DNA of 60,415 nt from Rhodococcus ruber NBRC 15591 (GTDB taxonomy: Bacteria; Actinomycetota; Actinomycetes; Mycobacteriales; Mycobacteriaceae), in NCBI RefSeq assembly GCF_001894945.1, contig NZ_BCXE01000011.1:1-60415 (forward strand). The letters run 5' to 3'. Both the position numbers and the translations under genes were made by a program. This document shows, piece by piece, positions 19,918 through 32,515 of this stretch (positions are counted from its first letter, which is position 1; each line of letters begins with the position of its first letter). The notes below the pieces were generated by a model. The model saw nothing but the letters and a program-made list of their open reading frames with translations, made no database searches and had not been told where the DNA came from.

Positions 19918-20757
19918 ATGACCACTTTGCTGGCGCCGGCCCGGGACCCGCGGCCGGAGGCGATGCTGTCGGGGCCGCGCTATTCCCTTCTCGTGTCCGC
20001 CGACCGGGAACACCGCGAGGCCGCCCAGCGGCTGCGTTACCGGGTCTTCGCCGCAGAACCCGGGTTCCGTCTTCCCGCAGGCATGGCGCCGGGCATCGAC
20101 GCCGACCGTTTCGACGAGTACTGCGACCACCTGCTGGTGCGCGAGAACCACACCGGCGCGGTGGTGGGCTGCTACCGGATGCTGCCGCCGGACGCCGCCC
20201 GCGCCGCCGGGGGCTACTACACCGCCACCGAATTCGATCTCACCGCCCTCGATCCCGACGGTCTGCGGGCGGTGGAGATGGGACGCGCCTGCGTCGACCC
20301 CGCCCACCGTTCCGGCTCGGTCCTGTCGCTGATGTGGGCCGGGATCCTGCGCTACCTGCAACTCACCGGGCACAACTGGGTGATGGGGTGCGTGTCGGTG
20401 CCGATACGCACCCACCCCGCCGACGTGCCCGGCGCCAACGTACGGGCGGTGCGCGACGTGCTGCTGGCCCGGCACGCGGTCGAAGCGGACCGGCGGGTGC
20501 TCCCCCGGAAACCCGTCGTCGTCGACGGCCGCGCCCTCGAGGACATCCCCCCGCCCGCCCGGCCGGTGCTGCCGCCGCTGCTGCGCGGATATCTGCGGCT
20601 CGGTGCCCGCATCTGTGGCGAGCCCGCCCACGACCCCGACTTCGGCGTGGCCGACTTCGTGGCGCTGCAGAGCCTCGCCGGTGCCGACGCGCGCTACCTC
20701 GACCGGCTGCGGACCGCCGCCGAGAACGCCGAGGCGGCCGCGGGAGCACGGGCGTGA
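19918..20757 (+). CDS. GNAT-type N-acyltransferase (OlsB-like, Rv3027c-like)
   Basis: The 279-residue protein carries the Acetyltransf_5 pattern seen in ornithine N-acyltransferases and acyl-homoserine-lactone-like synthases. Key stretches are AAQRLRYRVFAAEPGF, DEYCDHLLVRE, VGCYRMLPPDAA, and VEMGRACVDPAHRSGSVLSLMWAGI. Such enzymes usually move a 3-hydroxyacyl chain from acyl-ACP onto an amine. The next gene encodes a PlsC-type O-acyltransferase 19 nt downstream, the pairing used for ornithine-type aminolipids. Whether ornithine is the acceptor is not shown. ATG 19918 is used; an earlier in-frame ATG (19843) lacks support. Confidence 0.8.
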   Translation: MTTLLAPARDPRPEAMLSGPRYSLLVSADREHREAAQRLRYRVFAAEPGFRLPAGMAPGIDADRFDEYCDHLLVRENHTGAVVGCYRMLPPDAARAAGGYYTATEFDLTALDPDGLRAVEMGRACVDPAHRSGSVLSLMWAGILRYLQLTGHNWVMGCVSVPIRTHPADVPGANVRAVRDVLLARHAVEADRRVLPRKPVVVDGRALEDIPPPARPVLPPLLRGYLRLGARICGEPAHDPDFGVADFVALQSLAGADARYLDRLRTAAENAEAAAGARA

Positions 20758-20776
20758 ACGCCGCCGGAGGGCGGCC

Positions 20777-21655
20777 GTGAACACGCGCGCCCACGCCTGG
20801 ATGCCGGCCAGTCCCTGCGGCGCGGGCTGCCTCCCGGCCGATGCGGGACGCGTGAATTTCGTCACGGCCGCGGGCCGGTGGATGCTCGTCGTGGCGGTGC
20901 TGACGACCGCCCCGTTCCTGACGGCCGGCCGGCTCCTGCCCCGCTCCGGGCGCCTCGCCGCCCAGCGGGCGTTCGCCCACGTGCTGCTGCGGTGTGCCGG
21001 GCTGCGGCTGACGGTGACCGACCTGCGGGGCCGGGACGAGGAGGGCGGGGGCGTGCTCGTCGTCGCCCCGCACGTGTCCTGGACCGACGTGCTCGTCCTC
21101 ACCGCCGTCGCGCCCGCGGGGTTCGTCGCCCGCAGCGACCTGCTGGAGTGGGGACTGCTCGGCGCGCTGGCCCGGCGGATGCGGGTCATTCCCATCGCGC
21201 GCGAACGCCTGCGCGAGCTACCCGTCGTGGTCGCACGAATCCGCGACCGACTCGCGGCGGGGGAGACGGTCGCGGCGTTCCCGGAGGGCACCACGTGGTG
21301 CGGCAGGGCGTACGGCGGATTCCGTCCGGCGCTGTTCCAGGCCGCGATCGACGCCCAGCGCCCGGTGCAACCGGTCGGGCTCCGGTACGCCGACGCCGCC
21401 GGGACGATCGCCACCAGCCCGGCGTTCGTCGGCGACGAGACGATCGGCGCCTCGTTGCGGCGGCTGCTGCGGCACCGGGGCGTCGTGGTGGAAGTGGTGC
21501 TCGCCCCGCTCGAGCGGCCCGGCTCCGATCGCCGCGACCTCGCCGCGCGGTGCGAACGGTCCGTGCGGCGGAACGACGACGGAGCCGAACTCGCCAGGCT
21601 CGGCCGCGCCGTCCACGACACCGCCGGCCGGGAGGAACTCCGGGCCGGACGGTGA
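20777..21655 (+). CDS. 1-acyl-glycerol-3-phosphate acyltransferase family protein (OlsA/PlsC-like)
   Basis: The 292-residue protein has an N-terminal hydrophobic anchor (WMLVVAVLTTAPFLTAG) and the PlsC signature. The catalytic H-x4-D box is in APHVSWTD and the phosphate-binding block in AAFPEGTTW. It O-acylates a lipid precursor at the membrane, either lysophosphatidic acid or, by analogy with OlsA, an N-acylated amino acid. The GTG start lies 19 nt behind the N-acyltransferase stop, so both are co-transcribed. Linkage to the GNAT-type enzyme favours an aminolipid role, but general phospholipid synthesis cannot be excluded. Confidence 0.83.
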   Translation: MNTRAHAWMPASPCGAGCLPADAGRVNFVTAAGRWMLVVAVLTTAPFLTAGRLLPRSGRLAAQRAFAHVLLRCAGLRLTVTDLRGRDEEGGGVLVVAPHVSWTDVLVLTAVAPAGFVARSDLLEWGLLGALARRMRVIPIARERLRELPVVVARIRDRLAAGETVAAFPEGTTWCGRAYGGFRPALFQAAIDAQRPVQPVGLRYADAAGTIATSPAFVGDETIGASLRRLLRHRGVVVEVVLAPLERPGSDRRDLAARCERSVRRNDDGAELARLGRAVHDTAGREELRAGR

Positions 21656-21697
21656 GGGCGGCGGGCGCGGAGCCCGACCCGCTATCCTGGTCCGGTC

Positions 21698-22924
21698 ATG
21701 ACCTCGAACCCCGCCGGAGCCTCCGGCACCTCGAAGACCGTCTACCTCGATCACGCCGCGACCACGCCGATGCTGCCCGCGGCCGTGTCGGCGATGACGG
21801 AGGTCTTCGCGACGGTCGGCAACGCGTCCTCCCTGCACGGGTCGGGACGCGCGGCGCGCCGCCGCGTCGAGGAGGCCCGGGAGTCCGTCGCCGCGGACCT
21901 CGGCGCCCGTCCCTCGGAGGTCGTCTTCACCTCGGGGGGCACGGAGGGCGACAACCTCGCGGTCAAGGGCATCTACTGGGCGCGCCGCGACGCCGATCCG
22001 CGCCGTCGCCGGGTGATCGCGAGCGCCGTCGAGCATCACGCGGTGCTCGATGCCGTCGAATGGCTCGTCGCCCACGAGGATGCCGAGGTCACCTGGCTGC
22101 CCGTCGAGGCCGACGGGCGGGTCGAGCCGGATGCGCTGCGCCGGGCCCTGGCCGAGCACTCCGACGAGACGGCCCTCGTGTCGGTGATGTGGGCCAACAA
22201 CGAGGTGGGCACCGTGATGCCCGTCGCCGAACTCGCCGCCGTCGCCGCCGAGTACGGGGTGCCGATGCACAGCGACGCCGTGCAGGCGGTGGGTCATCTG
22301 CCGGTGGACTTCGCCGCGAGCGGGCTCGCCGCCATGACGATCGCCGCGCACAAGTTCGGTGGTCCCCAAGGGGTCGGTGCCCTGCTGCTGGGCCGCCAGG
22401 TGCCGTGCGTGCCGCTGACGCACGGCGGAGGGCACGAGCGCGACGTCCGGTCGGGAACGCACGACACGGCCGGGATCGCCGGCATGGCCGCGGCGCTGCG
22501 CGAGGCGACGGCCCAACTCGGCGAACGCGCCGCCGTCCTCACGGCGCTGCGTGACGAGCTGATCGCCGGCGTGACGGGCGTGGTACCGGACGCGATCCTC
22601 AACGGCCCGCGCGGTGCGGACCGCCTGCCCGGCAACGCACACTTCACCTTCCCCGGCTGCGAGGGCGATTCGCTGCTCATGCTGCTGGATGCGGCCGGGA
22701 TCGAGTGCTCGACCGGTTCGGCCTGCACCGCCGGCGTGGCCAGGCCCAGCCACGTGCTCGTCGCGATGGGTGCGGACCCCCGCACGGCCCGTGGGTCGTT
22801 GCGATTCTCCTTGGGCCACACGTCGGCTCGCGCCGACGTGGAGGCCGTCGTGGCGGCGCTGCCGCAGGTGGTGGGACGGGCGCGGGCCGCCGGACTGGCC
22901 GGCGCCGGTAGTCGAGAGAGGTGA
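21698..22924 (+). CDS. iscS: Cysteine desulfurase (IscS/NifS family)
   Basis: A PLP enzyme of 408 residues that removes sulfur from cysteine and passes it to thiolation or Fe-S pathways. The pyridoxal lysine is Lys219 in [10 protein letters not shown], and the persulfide cysteine is Cys343 in [18 protein letters not shown] and [10 protein letters not shown] are standard. It belongs to the IscS-like class with an extended active-site loop. mnmA follows immediately (6 nt), so sulfur for tRNA 2-thiouridine is its most direct use here. No iscU or other Fe-S scaffold is adjacent. A TATCCT box lies 9 nt before the ATG. Confidence 0.94.
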   Translation: MTSNPAGASGTSKTVYLDHAATTPMLPAAVSAMTEVFATVGNASSLHGSGRAARRRVEEARESVAADLGARPSEVVFTSGGTEGDNLAVKGIYWARRDADPRRRRVIASAVEHHAVLDAVEWLVAHEDAEVTWLPVEADGRVEPDALRRALAEHSDETALVSVMWANNEVGTVMPVAELAAVAAEYGVPMHSDAVQAVGHLPVDFAASGLAAMTIAAHKFGGPQGVGALLLGRQVPCVPLTHGGGHERDVRSGTHDTAGIAGMAAALREATAQLGERAAVLTALRDELIAGVTGVVPDAILNGPRGADRLPGNAHFTFPGCEGDSLLMLLDAAGIECSTGSACTAGVARPSHVLVAMGADPRTARGSLRFSLGHTSARADVEAVVAALPQVVGRARAAGLAGAGSRER

Positions 22925-22929
22925 CATCG

Positions 22930-24017
22930 ATGAGGGTGCTCGCGGCAATGAGCGGTGGCGTGGACTCGGCGGTGGCCGCGGCCCGCGCGGTCGATGCCGG
23001 CCACGACGTCGTCGGCGTGCACCTGGCGCTGTCCACGGCGCCGGGGACTCTGCGGACCGGGTCGCGGGGCTGCTGCTCGAAGGAGGATGCGGGCGATGCC
23101 CGCCGGGCCGCCGACGTGCTCGGAATCCCGTTCTACGTCTGGGATTTCGCCGACCGGTTCAAGGAAGAGGTCATCGACGACTTCGTCGAGTCCTACGCCG
23201 CCGGCCACACCCCGAATCCGTGCCTGCGCTGCAACGAGAAGATCAAGTTCGCGGCCCTCGCCGACCGGGCCGTGGCCCTCGGCTTCGACGCGGTCGCCAC
23301 CGGCCACTATGCCCGGCTCGAGGACGGCGTCCTGCGACGCGCGGTCGACGCCGGCAAGGACCAGTCGTACGTGCTCGGCGTGCTGACGGCGGATCAGCTC
23401 GCGCGTGCGATGTTCCCCGTCGGGAACACCCCCAAGGAACGGATCCGCGCCGAAGCGGCCGAGCGGGGTCTCGCGGTGGCGGACAAGCCCGACAGCCACG
23501 ACATCTGCTTCATCCCCTCCGGTGACACCCGCGCCTTCCTCGGCGCCCGCATCGGGGTCCGTCCCGGCCGGGTCGTCGACGCACGGTCCGGCGCCGTGCT
23601 CGCCGAACACGAAGGGGTGCACGGTTTCACGGTCGGGCAGCGCAAGGGGCTGGGCATCGCCGGCCCGGGCGCGGACGGCCGCCCCCGCTACGTCACCGCG
23701 ATCGAGCCGGACACCGGCACCGTGAAGGTGGGCTCCGCGGAGGATCTGAAGGTGTGGACGATCCGCGCCGAGCGCGCGGTGTGGTCCAGTGGCACCGCGC
23801 CGGCCGGACCGCTCGAGTGCGTCGTGCAGGTGCGCGCCCACGGCGGTGTCGCGGCGGCCGTCGCCGAGACCGTCGGCACCGGTCTCGAGGTGACCCTGCG
23901 CGAACCCCTCACCGGCGTGGCCACCGGACAGGCCGTGGTGCTGTACCGGCCGGACGCGGCCGGCGACGTCGTCCTCGGCAGCGGCACCATCGCCGGCACC
24001 GGTACGGCGACGACCCG

Positions 24018-24021
<4 letters not shown>
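22930..24021 (+). CDS. mnmA: tRNA-specific 2-thiouridylase
   Basis: It thiolates U34 of the Lys, Glu and Gln tRNAs, using ATP and persulfide sulfur. The 363-residue protein has the PP-loop AAMSGGVDS at its N-terminus. The two catalytic cysteines are present: Cys101 in [12 protein letters not shown] and Cys193 in HDICFIP. ATG 22930 is preferred to GTG 22921 because AGAGAGG ends 9 nt upstream of the ATG. The iscS gene next to it supplies sulfur. The stop overlaps the next start by 4 nt. Confidence 0.95.
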
Positions 24022-27204
<3,183 letters not shown>

Positions 27205-27283
27205 CCGGCGGCCGGTGCCGGTGTGACGAGGATCGCGCGGGAACCGTTTGGGCGGAGGGGGTGGGCACTGCGATAGTCCTCGA

Positions 27284-27772
27284 GTGATCGAGATCAGACG
27301 CGTGAGCCCGGACGAGTACGACGCCGTCGGCGCCCTCACCGTCGACGTGTACGTCGGCGGCGGATTCGTCGAGCCCGACGACCCGTACGCCGAGCGTCTG
27401 CGCGACACCGCCACCCGCGACGAACACGCCGAGGTGGTGATCGCACTGGCCGACGGCGAGATCGTCGGGTCGGTGACGCTGGCCGAACCGGCATCACGCT
27501 TCGCGAACATCGCCGAGAAGGGCGAACTCGAGTTCCGGATGCTGGCCGTCGCGGCGTCGGCACGCGGGCGCGGGGTCGGGTCGGCGCTGGTGCGGCACGT
27601 CCTCGACACCGCGTACGACCGCGGTGATCGCGCGGTGGTGCTGTCCACCCAGCCGGACATGGTCGAGGCGCGCCGCATCTACGACCGCAACGGATTCGTC
27701 CCGGTCACCGAGCGGGACTGGGCGCCGGTCCCCGGCGTGGAGCTGACCACCCTGGTGCGCGAACTGGTCTGA
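27284..27772 (+). CDS. GNAT-family acetyltransferase
   Basis: A 162-residue single-domain N-acetyltransferase. The acetyl-CoA binding motif A is clear: FRMLAVAASARGRGVGSALVRHVL. The rest follows the fold: VVLSTQPDMVEARRIYDRNGF, and an N-terminal EIRRVSPDEYDAVGAL. The target is unknown. GTG 27284 is chosen because a GATAGT -10-like box ends 6 nt upstream. It is convergent with the ACT protein gene, and the two stop codons share a short stem. Confidence 0.85.
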   Translation: MIEIRRVSPDEYDAVGALTVDVYVGGGFVEPDDPYAERLRDTATRDEHAEVVIALADGEIVGSVTLAEPASRFANIAEKGELEFRMLAVAASARGRGVGSALVRHVLDTAYDRGDRAVVLSTQPDMVEARRIYDRNGFVPVTERDWAPVPGVELTTLVRELV

Positions 27773-27785
27773 GCCGTCCGCTCAG
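27769..27785. terminator. Short stem containing both convergent stop codons
   Basis: CTGAGC and GCTCAG form a 6-bp stem with a 5-nt loop. The stops of the GNAT gene (27770-27772) and of the ACT gene (27782-27784) lie in its two arms. Confidence 0.4.
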
Positions 27786-28432
27786 CCGAGGACGGTGCCG
27801 ATGATGCCGGCCAGGTAGCCGAGCCGGGCCACCTCGGACGGGCGGAACTCCGGGCCGCCGGGCCGGCCGAGCATCAGTACCCGCCCGTGGGTGCCCAGCG
27901 GCGCCGCCGCCAGGGTCGTGTTCATCGTCCGCCACAGGTCGGGCACCCACTCGCCCTCGTGGTCGAGCAGCATCGGCTTCTCGAGCGGCATCCACGGCAC
28001 GTCCGCCGGCCGGGTCTCGGGGGCACCGGAACTGCCCACCACCCGGTACGCGCCGTGCGGGCCGGTGTCCACGACGGTCGCCCAGCCGACGCGCAGCACC
28101 CGGGGTGCACCGTCGACGAGCACCTGCAACCGGTCGTGGCGGGCGGTGGCGACCTGGTCGATCAGCTCGAGTTCGCGGTGGGTGTCGAGGATTCCCGCAT
28201 AGGGCCGGATCGAGTCCACCGTGACGCCCTCGAGGCGTTCGGCGGCCGTGATGAGCGTGTCCGGCAGCGAACCGGCATCGACGTCGACGACGAGATCGTC
28301 GATCGCGAAGCCGGCACCGCGCTCGACGACGTCGAGCGAGAGGATGTCCGCACCGACCGACCCGAGCGCAACGGCGAGTGAGCCGAGGCTGCCGGGACGA
28401 TCGGGAAGCTGGACGCGTAACAGGTACGACAC
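27782..28432 (-). CDS. ACT-domain protein (Rv3013-like)
   Basis: A 216-residue protein with an N-terminal ACT domain ([36 protein letters not shown]) and no enzyme domain. The C-terminal half contains [22 protein letters not shown], a PAS/GAF-like sensing stretch at best. ACT domains bind amino acids, so this is probably a stand-alone regulator. Its conserved location between ligA and gatC suggests a link to amino-acid or tRNA-charging status, which is inference. GTG 28432 is the start. It is divergent from gatC, with 290 bp between. Confidence 0.8.
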   Translation of the reverse strand: MSYLLRVQLPDRPGSLGSLAVALGSVGADILSLDVVERGAGFAIDDLVVDVDAGSLPDTLITAAERLEGVTVDSIRPYAGILDTHRELELIDQVATARHDRLQVLVDGAPRVLRVGWATVVDTGPHGAYRVVGSSGAPETRPADVPWMPLEKPMLLDHEGEWVPDLWRTMNTTLAAAPLGTHGRVLMLGRPGGPEFRPSEVARLGYLAGIIGTVLG

Positions 28433-28655
28433 GAGCGTCCTTTCCCGGTTCCGAAGTCACGGCCGAGGCGGGCGGCCGGCGACGGACACCATCTTTTCAC
28501 TCCCGCACCCCCGCCGGACGCCGGTCCCGCACGGCGGCACCGAGGCGAGCCGGGAAACCGCCGGTCACGCGCGCGTTGTCACACGAACGACACAGGTGTT
28601 TCTCCGAACTGCAACACGGCGGGCGGCCGGCGACGGTCCGGGGAACCGGCGAAAC

Positions 28656-28680
28656 CGTGCCGTTCGGCACGCACTACCCT
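28656..28680 (+). promoter_or_regulatory. gatC promoter region with 16-bp palindrome
   Basis: CGTGCCG-TT-CGGCACG (28656-28671) is a perfect palindrome, followed 3 nt later by the -10 TACCCT (28675-28680). It covers the -35 and spacer, so it could be a repressor site. The remaining intergenic DNA (28433-28655) holds one 19-nt GC-rich direct repeat (28467-28485 and 28618-28636) and nothing else recognised. Confidence 0.5.
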
Positions 28681-28722
28681 GGACGGCACGTTCGTTTCTT
28701 CATCGGAAAGGGGTCACCGAAG

Positions 28723-29022
28723 GTGCCTGCCATCTCCCGTGACGAGGTCGCGCACCTCGCCCGGTTGTCCCGGCTCGCGCTGACCGACGCCGAACTCGAC
28801 GAGTTCGCCGGCCAGCTGGATACGATCCTCAGCCACGTCAAGGCTGTGTCGGAGGTGGCCGCGGACGATGTGGCGCCGATGGCCAACCCGAACGCGGTGA
28901 CCAACGTGACCCGCCCCGACGAGGTGCACCCGGGTCTGACTCCGGAACAGGCGCTCGCCGCCGCCCCGCTGGTCGAGGACGGCCGCTTCTCCGTCCCGCA
29001 GATCCTGGGGGAGGGCGAATGA
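28723..29022 (+). CDS. gatC: Asp/Glu-tRNA amidotransferase subunit C
   Basis: The 99-residue small subunit stabilises GatA and bridges it to GatB. The family pattern [29 protein letters not shown] is at the N-terminus. [20 protein letters not shown] and the final [12 protein letters not shown] are also typical. The GTG at 28723 has AAAGGGG about 13 nt upstream. The stop overlaps the gatA start (ATGA), as usual for this operon. Confidence 0.95.
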   Translation: MPAISRDEVAHLARLSRLALTDAELDEFAGQLDTILSHVKAVSEVAADDVAPMANPNAVTNVTRPDEVHPGLTPEQALAAAPLVEDGRFSVPQILGEGE

Positions 29023-30494
29023 GCACCGATCTCACCCGGCTGTCCGCGGCCGATCTCGCCGAACGCATCCACTCCGGCGACCTGTCGTCGGTCGAGGTGA
29101 CTCGTGCGCACCTCGACCGCATCGCCGAGGTCGACGGCGAGTACCACGCGTTCCTGCACGTGGCGAGCGACCAGGCGCTGGCCGCGGCGGCCGAGGTGGA
29201 CCGCGCGGTCGCGGCGGGGGAGAGCCCGGCCTCGCCGCTCGCCGGTGTCCCGATCGCCCTCAAGGACGTGTTCACCACGACCGACATGCCCACCACGTGT
29301 GCCTCGAAGATCCTCGAGGGCTGGATGTCGCCGTACGACGCGACCCTGACGACGAAGCTGCGGCAGGCGGGCATCCCGATCCTGGGCAAGACCAACATGG
29401 ACGAGTTCGCCATGGGCTCGTCCACCGAGAACTCGGCGTACGGACCCACCCGCAACCCGTGGGACACCACCCGTATCCCCGGTGGGTCCGGTGGCGGTTC
29501 GGCAGCCGCGCTGGCCTCCTATCAGGCACCGCTGGCCATCGGCACCGACACCGGCGGGTCGATCCGCCAGCCTGCCGCCGTCACCGCCACGGTCGGCACC
29601 AAGCCCACCTACGGCACGGTCTCCCGGTTCGGTCTCGTCGCCTGCGCCTCGTCGCTCGACCAGGGCGGCCCGTGCGGCCGCACCGTGCTCGACACGGCGT
29701 TGCTGCACGAGGTGATCGCCGGACACGACCCGCGCGACTCCACGTCGGTGGACGCACCCGTCCGGCCCGTCGTCGAGGCCGCCCGCCAGGGCGCGCAGGG
29801 CGACCTGAAGGGTCTGCGCATCGGGGTCGTCAAGGAACTGCACTCGGACAGCTACCAGCCGGGCGTGCTGGCGTCGTTCGACGCGGCCGTGGCCGAACTC
29901 ACCGCGCTCGGCGCCGAGGTCGTCGAGGTCTCCTGCCCGCACTTCGAATACGCGCTCGCCTCGTACTACCTGATCCTGCCGTCCGAGGTCTCGTCCAATC
30001 TGGCCCGCTTCGACGCCATGCGCTACGGCCTGCGCGTCGACGACGGCACGATGAGCGCCGAGCAGGTCATGGCCGCCACCCGGGCCGCCGGGTTCGGCAA
30101 GGAGGTCAAGCGCCGCATCATGATCGGCACCTACGCGTTGTCCTCCGGCTACTACGAGGCCTACTACGGGCAGGCGCTCAAGGTCCGCACCCTCATCGCG
30201 CGGGACTTCGAGAAGGCGTACGAGCAGGTCGACGTCCTCGTCTCGCCGACCAGCCCGTTCACCCCGTGGAAGATCGGCGAGAAGGTCGACGACCCGCTGG
30301 CGATGTACCTGTCGGATCTGTGCACGCTCCCGACCAACCTCGCCGGACACTGCGCGATGTCCGTTCCGTCCGGGCTGTCCGCCGACGACGGGCTGCCCGT
30401 CGGTCTGCAGATCATGGCCCCGGCGCTCGCCGACGAACGGCTCTACCGCGTCGGCGCCGCGTTCGAGGCCGCCCGCGGCCCGATCGTCGCCTGA
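29019..30494 (+). CDS. gatA: Asp/Glu-tRNA amidotransferase subunit A
   Basis: The glutaminase subunit of GatCAB supplies ammonia to amidate Glu-tRNA(Gln) or Asp-tRNA(Asn). The 491-residue protein has the amidase triad Lys82 (ALKDVF), Ser157 (GGSGGGS) and nucleophile Ser181 ([12 protein letters not shown]), with canonical 24-residue spacing. The block [21 protein letters not shown] is GatA-specific. gatB lies 5 kb away at 35591, separated by a lipase pair, a two-component system and pfkA. Confidence 0.97.
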   Translation: MSTDLTRLSAADLAERIHSGDLSSVEVTRAHLDRIAEVDGEYHAFLHVASDQALAAAAEVDRAVAAGESPASPLAGVPIALKDVFTTTDMPTTCASKILEGWMSPYDATLTTKLRQAGIPILGKTNMDEFAMGSSTENSAYGPTRNPWDTTRIPGGSGGGSAAALASYQAPLAIGTDTGGSIRQPAAVTATVGTKPTYGTVSRFGLVACASSLDQGGPCGRTVLDTALLHEVIAGHDPRDSTSVDAPVRPVVEAARQGAQGDLKGLRIGVVKELHSDSYQPGVLASFDAAVAELTALGAEVVEVSCPHFEYALASYYLILPSEVSSNLARFDAMRYGLRVDDGTMSAEQVMAATRAAGFGKEVKRRIMIGTYALSSGYYEAYYGQALKVRTLIARDFEKAYEQVDVLVSPTSPFTPWKIGEKVDDPLAMYLSDLCTLPTNLAGHCAMSVPSGLSADDGLPVGLQIMAPALADERLYRVGAAFEAARGPIVA

Positions 30495-30503
30495 GCCCGG
30501 GTC

Positions 30504-30542
30504 CCCGGTGCGACTGCCGCCGTCAGGGGCGGTCGCACCGGG
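30504..30542. terminator. Bidirectional terminator between gatA and the hydrolase gene
   Basis: A 15-bp stem (30504-30518 with 30528-30542, one G-T pair) has a 9-nt loop. The loop contains the stop codon of the minus-strand gene. Confidence 0.8.
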
Positions 30543-31836
30543 CCTGGTCCGGGCCGTAGCGGTGCCCGTGACCCGGGGGCGCGTCCAGCGCCACCGGCAG
30601 ATCCAGCGTCGCCTGCACGAAGCTGACCACCGGCAGCCACCGCGGCACGGGCGCGTCGCGTCGCGCACGGGACAGATCGGGCGGTGACCACAGCAGCGAG
30701 GGTCGCCACCACACCACCGGATCCGACGTGTTCGCGGTGACGGCCGCCCCGTCCGTGCGCACCGCGCCCGCCGGTGGGCCGGCCCAGATCGCCGCGCACG
30801 GACCCGTCGCCGTCGACGCCAGGGCGGCGCTGCCCCCGACCGCGCCGAGGCTCTGCCCGTACACGTGCACCTGCGGACGCCGGACCGGGTCCAGGGCATC
30901 GATGCGGGAACGCACCGACGTGAGCAGGGCGCGGGCCGACTCCGCGGCCGCGTCCCGGTCGAACAGGAACGTCACCCAGCTGGGTGCGGACGAGTACTGC
31001 TGCGCGACGAGCGCGACGTCGCCGCCGAACAGCGCGGCGAACCCCCGCACCGCGCCGGGGTCGACCCACCCCGAACCGGTGGGCACCACCACTACGACGT
31101 GGGCGCGTGCGAACCCGCCCGCGCGCTCGAGCTCGCGGACGGCCAGCGCTGCGCGCGACCGGACGTCCGGGGCGGATCCGAGCCCCACGTACGTGCGGAT
31201 CGCTCGAGCGTCGGCGCTCACGAAACGGCGGCCCTCGTCGCCCAGTGACTGCCATGCCACCAGCGACGACGGGCTCCCGGCCGCGGTGGCGGCGACGGGC
31301 GCCGTGTCCGGGTACGCCGGCCCGGCCCCGACGGGAGCAACCGCGACGACCGCTCCCAGCGTCACCGCGGCGGCCGTGGCGACGCCCGCGCGGACGTCCG
31401 CCCGCCGCCGCCACGCCTCCGGAACCCGGCCGAGCACCCGTGTCGCGCCGAGTATGCACGAGGAGCACACGCACACGACGATCCAGTGCCCCGTCCCCGT
31501 CGGGGGCCGCCCCATCGCGGCCCGCAACCCGTCCTGCCACTGCGCCGCCGCGAGAACCGTCCACCCCAGCGCGACGGCCGCGGCGAGCAGCGCCACCGCC
31601 CGCGCCACCGGGCGCGCGGATCCCGCGTTCCGCCGGCGGCACAGGCCGGCGGCTCCCGCCGCGGCTGCGGCGGCGCATCCCGAGACCGCGGCCTGCGCCA
31701 GGGCCGGACGGGGCAGCAGCGACGGCGCGAGCGAGACCCACACCGCCACCGTCACCGCCACGGTCGCCGCCACCCGCGGGCAGCGCCGTGCGAGGACGTC
31801 GAACCCCGCGCCGGGGGACGTCGCGCGCCCGCTCAT
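30523..31836 (-). CDS. Membrane-anchored alpha/beta hydrolase (Abhydrolase_9 type)
   Basis: The 437-residue protein has about four to five N-terminal transmembrane segments between residues 20 and 170, then a soluble hydrolase domain. The nucleophile elbow is YGQSLGA with Ser329, and VVVVPTGSGWVDPGAVRGFAALFGGDVALVAQQYSS is a conserved block of this family. The arrangement matches the actinobacterial alpha/beta-hydrolase family with a membrane N-terminal domain, whose substrate is unknown. Its ATG overlaps the phospholipase stop (ATGA), so the two are translated together. A role in lipid or ester turnover at the envelope is inferred. A longer form from ATG 31848 is possible. Confidence 0.8.
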   Translation of the reverse strand: MSGRATSPGAGFDVLARRCPRVAATVAVTVAVWVSLAPSLLPRPALAQAAVSGCAAAAAAGAAGLCRRRNAGSARPVARAVALLAAAVALGWTVLAAAQWQDGLRAAMGRPPTGTGHWIVVCVCSSCILGATRVLGRVPEAWRRRADVRAGVATAAAVTLGAVVAVAPVGAGPAYPDTAPVAATAAGSPSSLVAWQSLGDEGRRFVSADARAIRTYVGLGSAPDVRSRAALAVRELERAGGFARAHVVVVVPTGSGWVDPGAVRGFAALFGGDVALVAQQYSSAPSWVTFLFDRDAAAESARALLTSVRSRIDALDPVRRPQVHVYGQSLGAVGGSAALASTATGPCAAIWAGPPAGAVRTDGAAVTANTSDPVVWWRPSLLWSPPDLSRARRDAPVPRWLPVVSFVQATLDLPVALDAPPGHGHRYGPDQARCDRP

Positions 31837-32411
31837 CGGGGCGTCCATCGCGCCGCCGCAACCAGCGCCCACACCGCGGCCGCGTACGGAAGCGGTGACT
31901 CGGGGACCGGGGCCCCGTCGCCTTGCCGCCACGAATTCACCCGCACTGCAAACGAAGCCACAGTCGCAGTGACGCCGCACCAGTCGTCGCCGGGCGCCGT
32001 CGCGCGGCACGCCTCGTGCAGCTGCCGGCTCAGCCGGGCGTCCAGGCCGCGCCGCGCCTGCGGACCCGGTTCGTGTCCCGACGACCGCGCGTACCGCAAC
32101 AGGTCGTATCCGAGATCGTGCTCCCGGCAGGGCGTTTCGAAGAAGTCCGGCAGGGGGACGGGGGAGGAGCAGCCGCCGAGCGGGTCCACCAGGATCCCGT
32201 CCTCGGTGACCGGTCGATAGTGCATCGCCGGCTCGAAGCCGTCCGGGAAGGCGTCGAGCGCCGCCCCGGTGTCGCCCTCGGACAGTGCCGCCACTGTCGC
32301 AATCACGGCGCCCGGATCCGGCTGCGCGGGCGGAGCGGGCTGTGCCCACGCGGTTCCCAGACACAGCGCTGCGGCCGTGCCCAGAAGTGCTGTCATCGGT
32401 GGTCTGCGCAT
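31833..32411 (-). CDS. Secreted prokaryotic phospholipase A2-like protein
   Basis: The 192-residue protein has a Sec signal peptide (about 1-23, TALLGTAAALCLGTAWAQ). The catalytic helix is TPCREHDLGYDLLRY with His98-Asp99. Four cysteines (81, 95, 135, 145) could form the two disulfides of the bacterial PLA2 fold. Secreted bacterial PLA2 hydrolyses the sn-2 ester of phospholipids with calcium. There is an extra N-terminal region and a hydrophobic Ala-rich tail (LPYAAAVWALVAAARW). Its stop overlaps the membrane hydrolase start. GTG 32420 upstream is a less likely start. Confidence 0.82.
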   Translation of the reverse strand: MRRPPMTALLGTAAALCLGTAWAQPAPPAQPDPGAVIATVAALSEGDTGAALDAFPDGFEPAMHYRPVTEDGILVDPLGGCSSPVPLPDFFETPCREHDLGYDLLRYARSSGHEPGPQARRGLDARLSRQLHEACRATAPGDDWCGVTATVASFAVRVNSWRQGDGAPVPESPLPYAAAVWALVAAARWTPR

Positions 32412-32515
32412 GTGGCGGACGTTAGGGACGGCGGGGACTGCCGGAGATCCCGCGACGGAGCGGTCCGGCCACGAGCGTCTACCGCCACGGGGCCAGGCGG
32501 CTCTCACTCCCCGGT

